Source: Stenogyne calaminthoides
Taxonomy: Eukaryota > Streptophyta > Magnoliopsida > Lamiales > Lamiaceae
Assembly: GCA_037126765.1 (NCBI GenBank)
Contig: JBBCBC010000033.1
Location: 12,104,085-12,168,084, forward strand
Length of the DNA stretch: 64,000 nucleotides
Direction: 5' to 3'
Below the pieces are notes generated by a model. That model searched no databases, was not told the DNA's origin, and worked only from the letters and a program-made list of their open reading frames with translations. Both the position numbers and the translations under genes were made by a program. Shown here one piece after another: positions 32,041-43,115 of this stretch (its first letter is position 1; the number at the start of each line of letters is the position of its first letter).

Positions 32041-33316
32041 TTTATATTAGGAGTGATTACTTCGATTTGAGATGTTGAACTGAGATGCCCAGTTGATTTG
32101 GTGCGACTTTAACCCTACGGGAAGGATGATAAAACGCTAAATATAACAAAAACATGACTTTGGTTTCCAAGTAAATTGAACACTCTTTATGTTAAAATTA
32201 GTAGAAATAAATGAACGGCGTCTCAAATACCTAGTATTCTAAGGTGATGTTGTTCAAATTTTAAAAAGCAGTTCTTAAAATGTAGGATATTTTGAATACT
32301 AATAAGTCTAGTAGGGTATGTGTTTGTTTTGAGCTTATTAGTAGTATAAGATTTAACATTTAAAAACTATACTTTTTTTGTCTTTCACTCTCCCATTCAA
32401 CATACTACCGTCGCATCCTCCTCCTCCACACCTTACTTGGCTGCCGCCAAGTTGCCACAATAGAATTTTTATTTCGACCATTTTAGCTGAAAACAACATA
32501 AAAATCATAAATAAATAACCGAAAAAAATCCACAAATTTTGAAAAAAAAAAGGCAAAAAGAATTTGAAAAAATAACACATATCAAATCTTAAAAATAGAA
32601 AATTTTGAAAATTGAAAAATATTTCAGATGTATCAAACCAAAAAAGAAAGGCATGGTGGGGTGTTCAAATTTGGGTCTTCTAAACTACTTTTATCGGTGA
32701 CACCCAGGCTGGGGTCATCGAATGAGTCCAAGCAATTTTTTTTTTTTTTTTTAAATTGTATATAACATGGTGACATTGGGTGGTTGACCATACCAGTGTC
32801 ACCCCCATCACCCTCATCCATAATTGCACATTTGGCACAGTCTGATTGGTCCTTATAATTTTTTTTAATTTATTTTTTTATATAGTTAGATTTTTAAATA
32901 TTGAAGATAATGTGTATTAAAAAAACTAAATTTAATCAAAATTCTTAAAAAAAGATCCTCTACAAATAAAGTCTAATATCAAAATATTTTGAAACACAAA
33001 CTAAAATTTCTCTCTTTTCTCTTCCAATATTTATATCCTATTTTTTATCATTCCCTATTATAGATCCAAATAATCCCAATTGTTTTTCAAACTCTCAAAA
33101 TTGTCAATACTCTCAAGATTATCCAACTTTGAATCTTATCTTAACTCTTCTTTTTCAAATTCTGAAGAATTTTCAAACTCACAATATTATTAAAATTATC
33201 AATTTTTTTCGGATCTTTATCAAGTTCCTATCTCCCCACAAGTCCAAACATCACAAAATGTCTCCCGAAAACAAGAAACTCCACCAACAAACAAAAACTA
33301 AAAGGGAGCAAAATGT
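32041..33316. other. noncoding region with one dispersed repeat; possible Harbinger 5' part
   Basis: 32,375-32,441 is a direct copy of 28,612-28,680 (catactaccgtcgcatcctcc tcctccacacc). A poly-T run occurs at 32,737-32,753. From about 33,010 weak decayed sequence (for example YQVPISPQVQTSQNVS near 33,218-33,265) resembles the Gln/Asn-rich N-terminus of Harbinger ORF1, leading into the domain at 33,317. The left Harbinger terminus was not identified. Confidence 0.5.
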
Positions 33317-33676
33317 GTAACTTGGTGTGTGAAAGAAGATGTCACTCTAATGTCATGCTCGTGTTATGTTAGTGGAGATAGTGCACGTGGTAAAAATTAA
33401 AAGAGTGCCTCGCTCTGCAAACAAGTGCAAAATATGTGTCACAAAGCTCGACAAGAAAATCCAATACAGATATGTGAAAGAAATGTGGAGTCAATGAAAG
33501 GTTGTTGGAAACGACTTAGTTTAAATACAAACAAGTGGATTGCTGCTTACAAGAATGCATATCGTCAGAAAAGGAGTGAAATGATCTAGGACGATATTGA
33601 GAAATAAACTCATTCAATTTATGAAGCGGGTGGCAGCAAGTTTCAGGACTTAGTTTTATTTAATGAAGTTGTGTAA
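33317..33676 (+). pseudogene. Harbinger ORF1 (MYB/SANT-like), N-terminal part
   Basis: One frame reads VTWCVKEDVTLMSCSCYVSG, DSARGKN, a stop, then ENPIQICERNVESMKGCWKR, LSLNTNKWIAAYKNAYRQKR, and after two more stops THSIYEAGGSKFQDLVLFNE. This is the SANT/trihelix-like domain that in Harbinger elements brings the transposase to the nucleus and the ends. The frame stops at Asn-Glu-Val-Val (33,673), where the solo LTR begins; the next codons resume at 56,726. Confidence 0.85.
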
Positions 33677-33782
33677 TGTTGATGTTGCTGGAAAACATTC
33701 TGCACATAATAAATTTGTCATTTCTCCTAACACTGACTTTGTTTTAATAGATGTGTCTTTCTATGTTTCCTACATTGCAGGT

Positions 33783-34079
33783 TGTTGTGAGCATATTGTG
33801 CGAGGTCGGCCCCAACCTGAGATACCCCGTGATAAAGAAGATGGAGTTTTACCAAGGTAAACACCTCGTAAATCGCCATAAGAGACTTCAAGGCCAAAAT
33901 GGGTGATGTGCTATCAGAGCGACCTTAAGGACCTCGGTCTGACACAAATGCAGAGCATTAACTACGAGATGATGGGTATCAGACAGACGGTGCCGAAGAA
34001 CTTTCTTAAAGCAGGTTTAAGTCAGAGATAAATTAGCAAAGGACGGTTACGAATGACAGATCAAAGTGCTTAAACGGCT
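33783..34079 (+). repeat. 5' LTR of the Tat-like element, first part
   Basis: Matches 55,373-55,669 of the right LTR (gcgaggtcggccc.aacctga; taccccgtgataaagaagat). Interrupted after aaacggct by the copia element. The second part begins at 49,055. Confidence 0.92.
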
Positions 34080-35939
34080 TGTTGGTCCCGGTGCTAACGA
34101 GTCTCACACGTGTATGGGGGGGGAATACACGTGTTCAGTGATTTTTAAAACTTTTCTTTCACTGAGGTCAGATGGGTCATGTTATCCCGATGATTTTGCC
34201 CTGAGAAGCACGGATTGCCCTGAGTCAAAATCTACTGAGACAATGATCCTGAGCTGCTTTCAGAAGCTTCAGATTAGCCCAACCGAGCTCGAAGTTTATC
34301 GAGATCCCGAGGCGCTTGGATCGAGATAATTTTTTCATTGAACCCTCGAGAGAGTTAGTTCGGTTTGGTAATTATCTCGTTCTAGCTACTCAAGTGCAAA
34401 AGCGGAATGGTTGGCCCTAAGTTTATACTGCGTTTTAGCTTTGCCTTAAAAAATCTTCCCTTCAATAAAACAATGATTAAGGTTGTGATCAATTTGATGC
34501 AAGTTCAGTGGATTGGTTCCAACTGAATATCAGTGAACTATGCTTTCAGTGAAAAACATGCAACAAATAATAATGCAGTACAGAAAAGCAAAACAACACA
34601 ACAACTATAGTGGTTCAGAGACTCAAGCTCCTACGTCCACTCTCTCTGATCTTCAGAGAAATTCCTTAACCACTTCCTAAAGCTTTCTGGCTAAGTCACT
34701 GTAGCTTACTCATTTTTCTACCTTGATTTTTCTGGCTGACTCACTGCAGCTTACTAACTCAAACACACACAAGTGTTCAGACTACCACAAGTAGCTTACT
34801 AACTTCTTCTCTAGAGTTTTCTGGCTAACTCACTGTAGCTTACTAACTCTTTACAACTCTAACTCACCAAGAAAACACACACAAAAAACCTTAACAAAGG
34901 GTTTGGGTTTGGGTTGGTTTCCAACTAGGGTGAGATATCCTTTACAATAAGAACTAATGCAAATGCTAGGATATCTCTTCTAAGCTTTGGATATATCTAT
35001 CACTCTAGGCTTAGAATAGTGAGCTCTCTCCAATGTGAAACACTTGGAAAATTCTAGGGTTTTTCGAGTGCTTCAATTTGTAATAATACGAATGAGCTCT
35101 TGAGTTGCTTTGAAATTTCCCGTGACCTCTCAATGTAAAGGGTCACTGGTATTTATAGGCAACTTCACCAAGGTCACTCTTTGAAGACTATCCATTGGAG
35201 GAGATAATATCAAGGGTTTCCTCTTCTGGTGTTTGATGAACGACTATATTTAGGGTTTGAATACTCCCTTGCATGTTTTAGGAAATATGCAGTCATGTAG
35301 CCAATCACCAATTTTTGCGATGCGGAACTTAGTACTCTTCGACATGATTCAGTGGTCCCGCTTTCAAAGTGTCAATAAAAAGCAGTGTTGTCTTCCTACG
35401 ATTGGTTCTTGTCTTCGTGAATGTAGACAAACAAAACGACTTTTTTTGGTCAATCTCTCCGAATGAGACAACCTTAAACAACACTTAGACTTAGTTCCTT
35501 TTGTGCGCATATGAATGATTTTGGGCATTATCTACTTTTTCAATATTTGCGTTTCTCTCAGTTTTTGTAGTCTTCAGATAGATTATATTCAGTGCCTCTG
35601 AAAATTCAGATTATCTTCGAGTATTGAGATCTTCATCGAGTCTTCGCCATTACCGGGTCTTGAGATCTTACGAGTCTTGATGTCTTCAAATGACATAATC
35701 GAGTCTTGATGTCTTCAAAGAACTTCATCGAGTCTTCATTGTCTCAAAGAACTTCATCGAGTCTTGATGTCTTCAAAATCTAACCTGATCTATATCTGCT
35801 GACTATAAATGGTGCAGATAACTTCCTGAACAATCTATACTGAAACCTGACTCAGTCTATCAAGATTATCCTGAACTCATCATACTCAGGGTTTTTTGGG
35901 ATCTAATCAAATCTTCTTTATTAAATTCATCTCCCAACA
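34080..35939 (-). repeat. 3' LTR of the SIRE-like element
   Basis: 1860 bp. Contains several copies of ttttctggctaactcactg followed by tagcttactaac (34,680-34,865). A TATA box on the - strand lies at 35,149-35,158 (inverted tatttataggcaac). Toward the U3 end it has degenerate cttcatcgagtcttgatgtc units, where the other LTR has cttactgagtcttcagtgtc. Confidence 0.92.
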
Positions 35940-35957
35940 ATTTCCCCCTTTTTGATG
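35940..35957 (-). promoter_or_regulatory. polypurine tract of the SIRE-like element
   Basis: On the - strand catcaaaaagggggaaat directly abuts the TGTTGGGAGATG start of the 3' LTR. It is the usual plus-strand primer of copia elements. Confidence 0.85.
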
Positions 35958-36216
35958 ATGCCAAAACCATCTTGTTACATTTAAGAAAACCTAACCTATC
36001 CTCAGGTTTCAGTTTATCTATTTGTAGCGAACCCAGCACTACCAATACTATAATCCATATTTTTGTATAATTTTCTGGAAATAAGAAGGTAAATTGCATA
36101 TAAAGGAAGAGAGTAAGAGATCGAGAGATGAAGATTTGAAGAAATTGGGAGAGAGATAATTAGATAGGAAGAGAGATAGTTAGAGGAGAGAGAATAGTGT
36201 AAATTTTTCTAATATC

Positions 36217-36870
36217 TCATTCATCGGCCGCAGGCCATATTTGTAACAAACAGTGGGGTCCACACACAGATGGATATTCCTTAGGTAATTTAAATGCAGA
36301 ATTAAAATAGATAATGATTGGGCCTAAGCCCCCTAAATGTTTGGGCCCATCTGTGAGAAGCCCAAGCATTTCCTCATTCAGATAACTCCTCTCAGGAGGA
36401 TTTGGCTCAGGCGCATTCTTCTCGCTCAGATAAATCCACTCAGGAAGATTTGGCTCAGGCGCATTCTTCTCGCTCAGATAAATCCACTCAGGCGGATTTG
36501 GCTCAGTCAGATAAATCCACTCAGGTGGATTTGGCTCAGGTGGATTTGGCTCAGGCGAATTCTGCTCATTCAGATAATGACACTCAGGCGGATTTGGCTC
36601 AGGCGTATCCTCCAACTCAGATCCCTCGTTCAGATAAACCTGAGCACCCGACTCTTCAGCTTCCTCTATCCTGAGCGAGCCCTCCTCATTCAGACTATCC
36701 TGAGCTTCCTTTAACCTGAGAGAGCCCTCCTCATTCATATAAACCTGAGCGTCTGACTCTTCAGCTTCCTCTAACCTGAGCGAGCCCTCCTCATTCAGAC
36801 ACATGGACTCGAAACCCCTTTTCTCCACTGACACCGAAAACCCCAATTCTATCTCTCCTTTCGTTCCCAA
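36217..36870 (-). CDS. proline-rich repeat ORF near the 3' LTR
   Basis: A 217-codon open frame on the - strand. The first in-frame start is a TTG at 36,870; no in-frame ATG precedes it before a stop, so it may need splicing or a frameshift. It contains tandem repeats of two kinds: LNEEGSLRLEEAEES-like acidic units (residues of about 25-80) and EPNPPEWIYLSEKNAP-like units (about 90-170). No domain recognised. The repeats are direct DNA repeats with few synonymous differences, so they are recent. It lies between the extra ORF and the PPT and may be its spliced tail or an untranslated repeat that happens to be open. Confidence 0.45.
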   Translation of the reverse strand: MGTKGEIELGFSVSVEKRGFESMCLNEEGSLRLEEAEESDAQVYMNEEGSLRLKEAQDSLNEEGSLRIEEAEESGAQVYLNEGSELEDTPEPNPPECHYLNEQNSPEPNPPEPNPPEWIYLTEPNPPEWIYLSEKNAPEPNLPEWIYLSEKNAPEPNPPERSYLNEEMLGLLTDGPKHLGGLGPIIIYFNSAFKLPKEYPSVCGPHCLLQIWPAADE

Positions 36871-37061
36871 CTCATGATCATGACACTATTACAACCAAAA
36901 TGATATTTCTCCAATCAAGTTCTTTAACAATCTGGCATATCAAGACATGTAAAAAGATAATGAGATAATATATTTGAGCATAAAGATAAAATTTTCATTG
37001 ATGTAGGATAAGAGTTACAGATTACAATGAAAATAAAAAACAATACAGAAGTACAAAGTCT

Positions 37062-40000
37062 TCAGTCTTCTTCCACTTCATCCTCTGGCACTTCCAGGTT
37101 GAACATCCCGTAGTATCTCTTCTTTAGTTCATCTCTTGCCTTGATGATTTCAGGGTTGTTACCTGTTAGGCCTAGCTGGATGGCATACTGGGCTATTTCC
37201 TGAGAAATGGCTGCCTCATTTACATAGCCATTCTCAAACCTAGGAGTTGGGTACATGTATGGACCAGGAGCTACTATCTGAGTGTTTCCTTCATCTGCCA
37301 AGTTGATCCAACTTTGCAGGTACTTAGGATAGAATGTCAGTAAGTACTCAATAAAGGCTTCATTCTTATCCGAGCTGCTCCCCCTCCATTCTCTCTCGAA
37401 TCTCATAATAGAACCGAAGGTTCTCTTGATCTCTTCCCATGCATCATTGAATCAGATAGGCATCCACTTGTCAATGTGCGGCCACTTTCGAGTCTTTTAC
37501 GTACCTCTCCTTTTGCTTAGAAACTTTTTGAATCCATCTTTTTTTTTTCGTTTCTTCTTCTTTCTTCTTTCGATCGAGGAGCACCGATCTTTGAAAAGCA
37601 GATTCTTTTCTCCTTTTCAATCAGTAGGCCTTGAGTCTTCTTGGTATAAAAAGTCTCGGTTGAGCTTGATTTCCTTTTCTGGTCCTTCATCTGATTCTTC
37701 AAAATCCATAATCAGCTTCCTCTGAGTAGGTTTAACTACCTTTGCTCTTTTCTTCTTTTCAGTTTCAACAAAGGCAACTGCTTTTCTCTTTTCTGGTCTG
37801 GCTTGTTCTTCTTCTGCCTTGCTTGTTCCAACCATCCTTCTATCACTCAATTTCTCAGAAATTACTTCCTGAACGGTTTGCTCAGATGTTTGAGTGAAGA
37901 TAGGTTTCTCAGCTTCTTTGAACTTTAGTTTCTCAGTGGCTTCAATTTCTCTTAAGGCATCAACAATTTTATTTCCTTCAACTTATTTTTGAGCCTTTCT
38001 CTCCAAGGTTTGTACCAACAACTCACTTGATTTGCCACCAGGCCTTTTCCCCTTTCTGGCACCATACCTTGGGAGTAGTTAGTCGGTCGATATCCATATA
38101 GTATTGCTCCTTACTCATACTGCGCACTTCTCCTGCCAACTGATTATGCTCATCTTCTAGCCTTATCATGTAATTCTTGGCCATTGAGAACTCATCCGAT
38201 AAAGGAGCAAACTGTTTTGAGAAGACAACATGCATCATTTCTGTCATCTTGGTCATGAGAAGAGAGCCCATTTCCTCAACAGCTGTTTTGATCATCAGAT
38301 CATTCTTCTCAATCAGCTTGGCTTCAAGATAGGCAGTTCTTTCTTGATACATCTGCTTCATGTTGGCATTAAGCTCTGTATGTACTCCATCAATCTTTCC
38401 ATCTAATGTAGCTAATTTACTTTATAGAGTTGTTTGAAGCGTATCAGATGATGAACTCAGGTTCTCCATTTTCTGATTTTGAGCAGCCAGAACTAGCTCC
38501 ATCTGAGTCATCTTGTGCGTGAGAATTGTTTGCAAAGATGCTTGATGAAGAGCTTAGATTCTCAAGCTTTTGAGATTGACCTGCCAGTATCTCTTCCATC
38601 CTTGGCTCTATCTTCTTTAACTCATCCAGGATTGGTGTGAAATCAACCACTGGAGTTTGTACAACATTTTCCAACTGAGCTGGGTGCTCCAACTGAGCCT
38701 CAGTCTGCATATCATAAATATCAGATTTAAAGCTAGGTACTTCAAGTAACTTCGGCATAATGTATAACAAATGCTAAAAAAGGTACCTGAAGAATGCTAA
38801 CTTCAGTCTGAGGTTGTCTGATATCAGTTGGTTAAACATCAGTATTTGTCCCCATCTGACTCTCAGTTTCCTTCTCTTTCTCAGTATCTATCTGAGGTTC
38901 CTTCTCCTTCTCAGATTTCTTTTCTGCATCATCTCCCTTATCCTTATCTTTATTTTGATCATGGGAGCTGGAAGCATCAACTCCTTCAGTAGCTTTCTTT
39001 TCAGCTAGCTTCTTTTTCACTAATTCATCAAAATCAGCAGCTTTCATTCTCAGCTTGGTTTTTTTCTGAAACCTGAGAATTTGGTCGAGAACAAATTGTC
39101 TAAGATTCCACCACTCTTCTCCTCTGTATGAAGCAATGTTCAGCATCTCCGGGAGTGTTTGATTCAGAATATACACTGTGGTTCTGAGCCTGAAGAACAT
39201 ATCCTGAAGGTCAGGATAGGCATTCAGCTCAGGGTATCTGTCTAAGATGAACCGTTCCCCCTTGCTTCACCAATCAGTCTCTTCGGCTTCTCCCTTCTTC
39301 AATCTTGGGCTTTCAGAAGCAGTAGATTCACAGTGTATGAGTTCTAGAGCTGATGGATCTAGAAATGGTTCATTCAGAAGCGCATCCAAGTTCAGCAATT
39401 CCTGAGGTTCAGACTGATCTAGAGTCTGAACAAATCTTTCTTCAGTAGGGATCTGAGGTCCCTTGAAGATTTCCTGAGAGATTTTATCTGTGCTCAGAGA
39501 GGTTTCGAGTACCTCAGAAAACACCTGTTCCTCAGTTTCTTGCTCCCAACATTTGTCACTACGAGCAAGAACACAAGTGAAGATTTCAACCCTTGCTGGC
39601 CTTCAGGTTGAGTTTCTTCAGTTTCACTGGCCTCCTTCTCAGCAATAGATTGAAGCCTTCTGCGCTTCTGAGGAGCCAGTGCTTTCTTCTTCAGTTTCTC
39701 TCCTTTCTCTCTTTTAATTTGCATCGGGGCTTTTCCCCTAGCTTGTCCGGGCTTCTTCATCGGGTTTTTCTTCGCCAGTCTCCTCCCCGAGACTCGAGTT
39801 TTCTCTTTCTTTCCTCTCAAAGTCTTCTTTGTTGGTTTGAACATGATTTTTGACTTTGGAAAGGAAGTGGAATCGAAACAAAAGATGTCCTCCCTCTTCT
39901 CTGACGTTTCCAAGATAAATGTAATCTTGGTTGCATGTAGAATCTTTCCTTTGATAACTCTGTAACCATTCACCTTCTGAATTTGTTTGGCTTGATCACT

Positions 40001-40604
40001 CACCACCTTGATCAAATAGTGCAACCAATTGAATGCCGTGGAAGGTGAATCTTCAATCATCGCCATTAGCCTTAACTTAGGCGTGCTTATCTGTTCGAAA
40101 CTACCAGATCTACTCATGATGCATTTGCTTACAATATCCAACAATACTCGATATTTAGGCTTCAAATGCCTCTTATTCAGAGTAGCTTCAAACTTTACTG
40201 GATGCTCAGTAATTTTATCCAAATATTCTTGTTCCCTACCCATCATGTATACCGTAGGGTCTTCACCTCTATCACTTAACTCATATATGGCATTTAGATT
40301 CTTAGGAATAATATATAATTCCCTAACAAAATCCACATATTTCGAACCATGCTCCAAATGTGTAGATAATCTGAGATTCTATGCAATTCTCATCATCTAA
40401 CTGCATATTAAAGATAAACTCAATTACCTCTTTCGCATATTCGGCCTCTGGTTGATTCGCGACCAGGCATGTAAGCTTTGCCAAACGAATCATATGCAAC
40501 GCCTCCTCCTCGTGAGTTGCATTGGACGAGCTTTCTAGAGAAATGACATATTCGTACCAAGGTTTATTGGAAATGGCGAGTTTGTCGTATACAGAAAGTG
40601 TCAT
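37062..40604 (-). pseudogene. SIRE-type extra (downstream) ORF, broken
   Basis: Runs on the - strand from MTLSVYDKLAISNKPWYEYV at 40,604 to EVPEDEVEED and a stop at 37,062, in about eight frames broken by shifts. Residues of about 75-180 (YVDFVRELYIIPKNLNAIYE ... SPSTAFNWLHYLIKVVSDQA) resemble the N-terminal domain of putative plant transposon/extra ORF proteins. Then follow a very basic stretch with nuclear-localisation-like KKK/KRRR runs (39,500-39,850), an acidic, Lys/Glu-rich section and coiled-coil segments (38,023-38,361). No transmembrane segment or signal peptide is obvious, so a classical envelope role is not supported. In this lineage the function is unknown; it sits in the place of the env-like ORF of SIRE1. 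Confidence 0.75.
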
Positions 40605-41189
40605 TTTTGGAGAATTTCTGGTGAAGGGTTTTGAGATAGGTGAAAATTTCTGGGCAAACGAGGGTTTCGAAGCAGAGTGTTTGTGAAGATGAAGGCGTTT
40701 TGGAATAGGGCTTTGAAAGAAATTTTTTCAATGGATATGGGATTTTGATTTATGAAAAATCGCGTAGATGAAGAAATCAACGGTTGAGATTAAAAACCGA
40801 CTAAAATGGGTATATGAAAGGACGATTTTGTAAATACTAAGCCGCCAATTTATCTCTATTGGTGATTAATGAACAATGCATTTAATTACTATTCCTGCAG
40901 ACCATTGACTTTCCTCGTGGATTTCAAAGGTCCCGCCCAATTATTTCTTCAGGTGTTTTGTCATTTATTGCCAATGATTACTGAGATTCAGTTAGACAAT
41001 AAATGTGTTGCATGAGTCAATACTTCTTTAGACTAATTTTCTCCATCAGTCTTACTGAGTTTTGACCTTGATAAAATGTCAGTATAATATTGAGTACTGA
41101 TCTTCAGGATAACTGAGTTTCCCAAGACTCAGTGTTCAGTACTCTCAATTTTATCCTGAGTTTTTTCAAGAAAACACGAGAAAACTTCA

Positions 41190-41690
41190 TGCATCCGAAA
41201 ACCTTCAATTTTTTGATTTGGTTTTATTCTGGATCCAACATACCTAATTCAATCGATAGTTCACGAAATCTTGATTGACCCAAAGGTTTAGTCAAGATAT
41301 CGGCTCTCTATTTATCAAGATGAATTTTCTCCATTTCGATGTCTTTCTTCTCAACATGATCTCGATGAAGTGATGTCGATATCAACATGCTTACATCCGG
41401 TGTGTAATCTGAGATTTTGTGTAATAGCAATTGCATTATTATTATCACAAAATATAGGTACTTCATTGGCTATAATCTTATAATCCCTCAATTATTGTGC
41501 GAGCTAAAGAATCAGGCACAACTTGACTTCCGCAGACCATGTATTAAACAAGAAGATCTTGGTTGCTCATTGAGGTTTGTTTCTTTGAAAACCATGATAT
41601 CAGTTTACTTCCAAGAAATTGACAAGTTCCTGTGGTAGACTTCCTATCAATTCTACATCCTCCATAATCAACATCTGAATAACCAATTAA
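41190..41690 (-). pseudogene. copia RNase H, frameshifted
   Basis: Immediately downstream of the RT stop, the - strand reads LIGYSDVDYGGCRIDRK, then GTCQFLGSK, with frameshifts. Further down come the CDSNNAIAI-type motif and the tail that ends the pol polyprotein. The D-Y-GG...DRKS and QFLG motifs identify the copia RNase H. Several frame changes make it non-functional. Confidence 0.75.
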
Positions 41691-43115
41691 TTAAAGGTTA
41701 TCATCAGATGGATACCATAATCCTCTATTCACAGTGCCTTTAAGATATTTCAGAATCTTTTTGGCAGCCTCCATGTGACTATCCTTAGGATTAGCTTGGT
41801 ATCTTGCACATATCCCAACAACAAATGTTATATCAGGCCTACTTGCTGTGAGATATAGCAGTGATCCAATAATCCCTCTATAATCAGTGTGATTTACTGA
41901 TTTACCTTCAGGATCAGGATCCATCTTGTAGTTAGTATTCATAGGAATTCTAACTGTATTGCAATTCTGTACACCATACTTTGCAATCAGATCTCTGGTG
42001 TATTTTGCTTGATTGATGAAAATTCCTTTCTTAGTTTGTTTCACCTGAAGTCTAAGAAAGAAATTCATCTCCCCCATCATTGACATCTCAAACTTTCCTT
42101 TCATCAGGGTAGAAAACTTTTCACACAGCTGATGATTTGGAGATCCAAATATGATGTCATCTACATAAATCTGAACAAGTAAGATGTCTTTCCCATCTTC
42201 TATCTTGAACAGAGTCCTATCAACAGTTCCTTTGATAAAACCATGGTCAGTAAGAAACTGAGAAAGGGTATCATACCATGCTTGGGGTGCTTGCTTAAGA
42301 CCATACAAGGCTTTCCTGAGCCTGTAAACTTGGTCATTTTGTCTGAAACCAGGAGGTTGTTCCACATAAACCTCTTCCTTAAGCACACCATTCAGAAATG
42401 CACTTTTCACATCCATCTGATAGACTGTGAATTTCATGTGGGCAGCATATGCAAGAAACAATCTGATGGCTTCTAGTCTTGCAACAGGTGCAAAGGTTTC
42501 ATCATAATCCAAGTCTTCTTCTTGGGAATAACCTTGTGCAACTAGCCTTGCCTTGTTTCTCACAATGTTGTTGTTTTCATCTCTCTTATTCTTGAACACC
42601 CACTTAGTTCCAATCACATTGTGCCTCTTAGGTCTATCCACTAGCTCCCAAACTTCATTCCTTGAGAACTGATTCAGCTCTTCTTGCATAGCAGTAATCC
42701 AAAATGAATCTTGTAGAGCTTCTTCAATCTCAGTAGGTTCTTTTTCAGATAGGAAGCAGCAGAACAAAGCACTTTCTCCATGGAACCTTCTTGTTTTGAC
42801 ACCATCTGATAGATCACCCACAATCTGACTTGTAGGATGACTATCCAACCATTTTCTCCTGGATGTTCCCCCTTCAGTAGTATCCTCAACATCATAAATG
42901 TTAGGTTCAGGTAGTTCATTAAATTCAGGGAACAACAGAAAAGGAGAAAGAGAATCATCTTCCTCAGGGGAAATTCCATTCAGAACATTGTCAGAGACAT
43001 TTGTTCCCCATTGGTTGATAGATTCAGAGTTTGCCTCAGCTGTGACCACATCTTCATCGGCATTACATACCTGAGTCTGAACTGGTGTATGTTTAGATTG
43101 GTCACCACAAAGCAT
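41691..43115 (-). CDS. pol: copia reverse transcriptase domain, open
   Basis: 474 open codons. Residues of about 140-390 are the copia RT (RVT_2): WVFKNKRDENNNIVRNKARL, the first catalytic Asp in VYQMDVKSAFLNG, QPPGF, ALYGLKQAPQAWYDTL and the YVDDIIFGS box with both Asp present; the connection follows (GSLLYLTASRPDITF, AAKKILKYLKGT). The upstream 120 residues belong to the integrase C-terminus and linker. The frame ends at a stop just before RNase H, which in other copies is in the same frame, so the stop is a defect. It copies element RNA into DNA in the cytoplasmic particle. Confidence 0.93.
   Translation of the reverse strand: MLCGDQSKHTPVQTQVCNADEDVVTAEANSESINQWGTNVSDNVLNGISPEEDDSLSPFLLFPEFNELPEPNIYDVEDTTEGGTSRRKWLDSHPTSQIVGDLSDGVKTRRFHGESALFCCFLSEKEPTEIEEALQDSFWITAMQEELNQFSRNEVWELVDRPKRHNVIGTKWVFKNKRDENNNIVRNKARLVAQGYSQEEDLDYDETFAPVARLEAIRLFLAYAAHMKFTVYQMDVKSAFLNGVLKEEVYVEQPPGFRQNDQVYRLRKALYGLKQAPQAWYDTLSQFLTDHGFIKGTVDRTLFKIEDGKDILLVQIYVDDIIFGSPNHQLCEKFSTLMKGKFEMSMMGEMNFFLRLQVKQTKKGIFINQAKYTRDLIAKYGVQNCNTVRIPMNTNYKMDPDPEGKSVNHTDYRGIIGSLLYLTASRPDITFVVGICARYQANPKDSHMEAAKKILKYLKGTVNRGLWYPSDDNL

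Noticed and set aside
34080..35939. An independent insertion of a solo LTR
   Set aside because: PPT and RNase H order to its right and the matching LTR at 47,218 show that it is the 3' LTR of one element; the flanking bases match only across the whole 15 kb.
36337..36714. Two + strand frames with repeated Ser/Asp or Leu/Arg units
   Set aside because: They are other frames of the repeat DNA coding the proline-rich - strand ORF.
41691..43115. Open RT frame as a domesticated host gene
   Set aside because: It sits in its usual place within an LTR element that has PBS, PPT, both LTRs and a near-perfect TSD.
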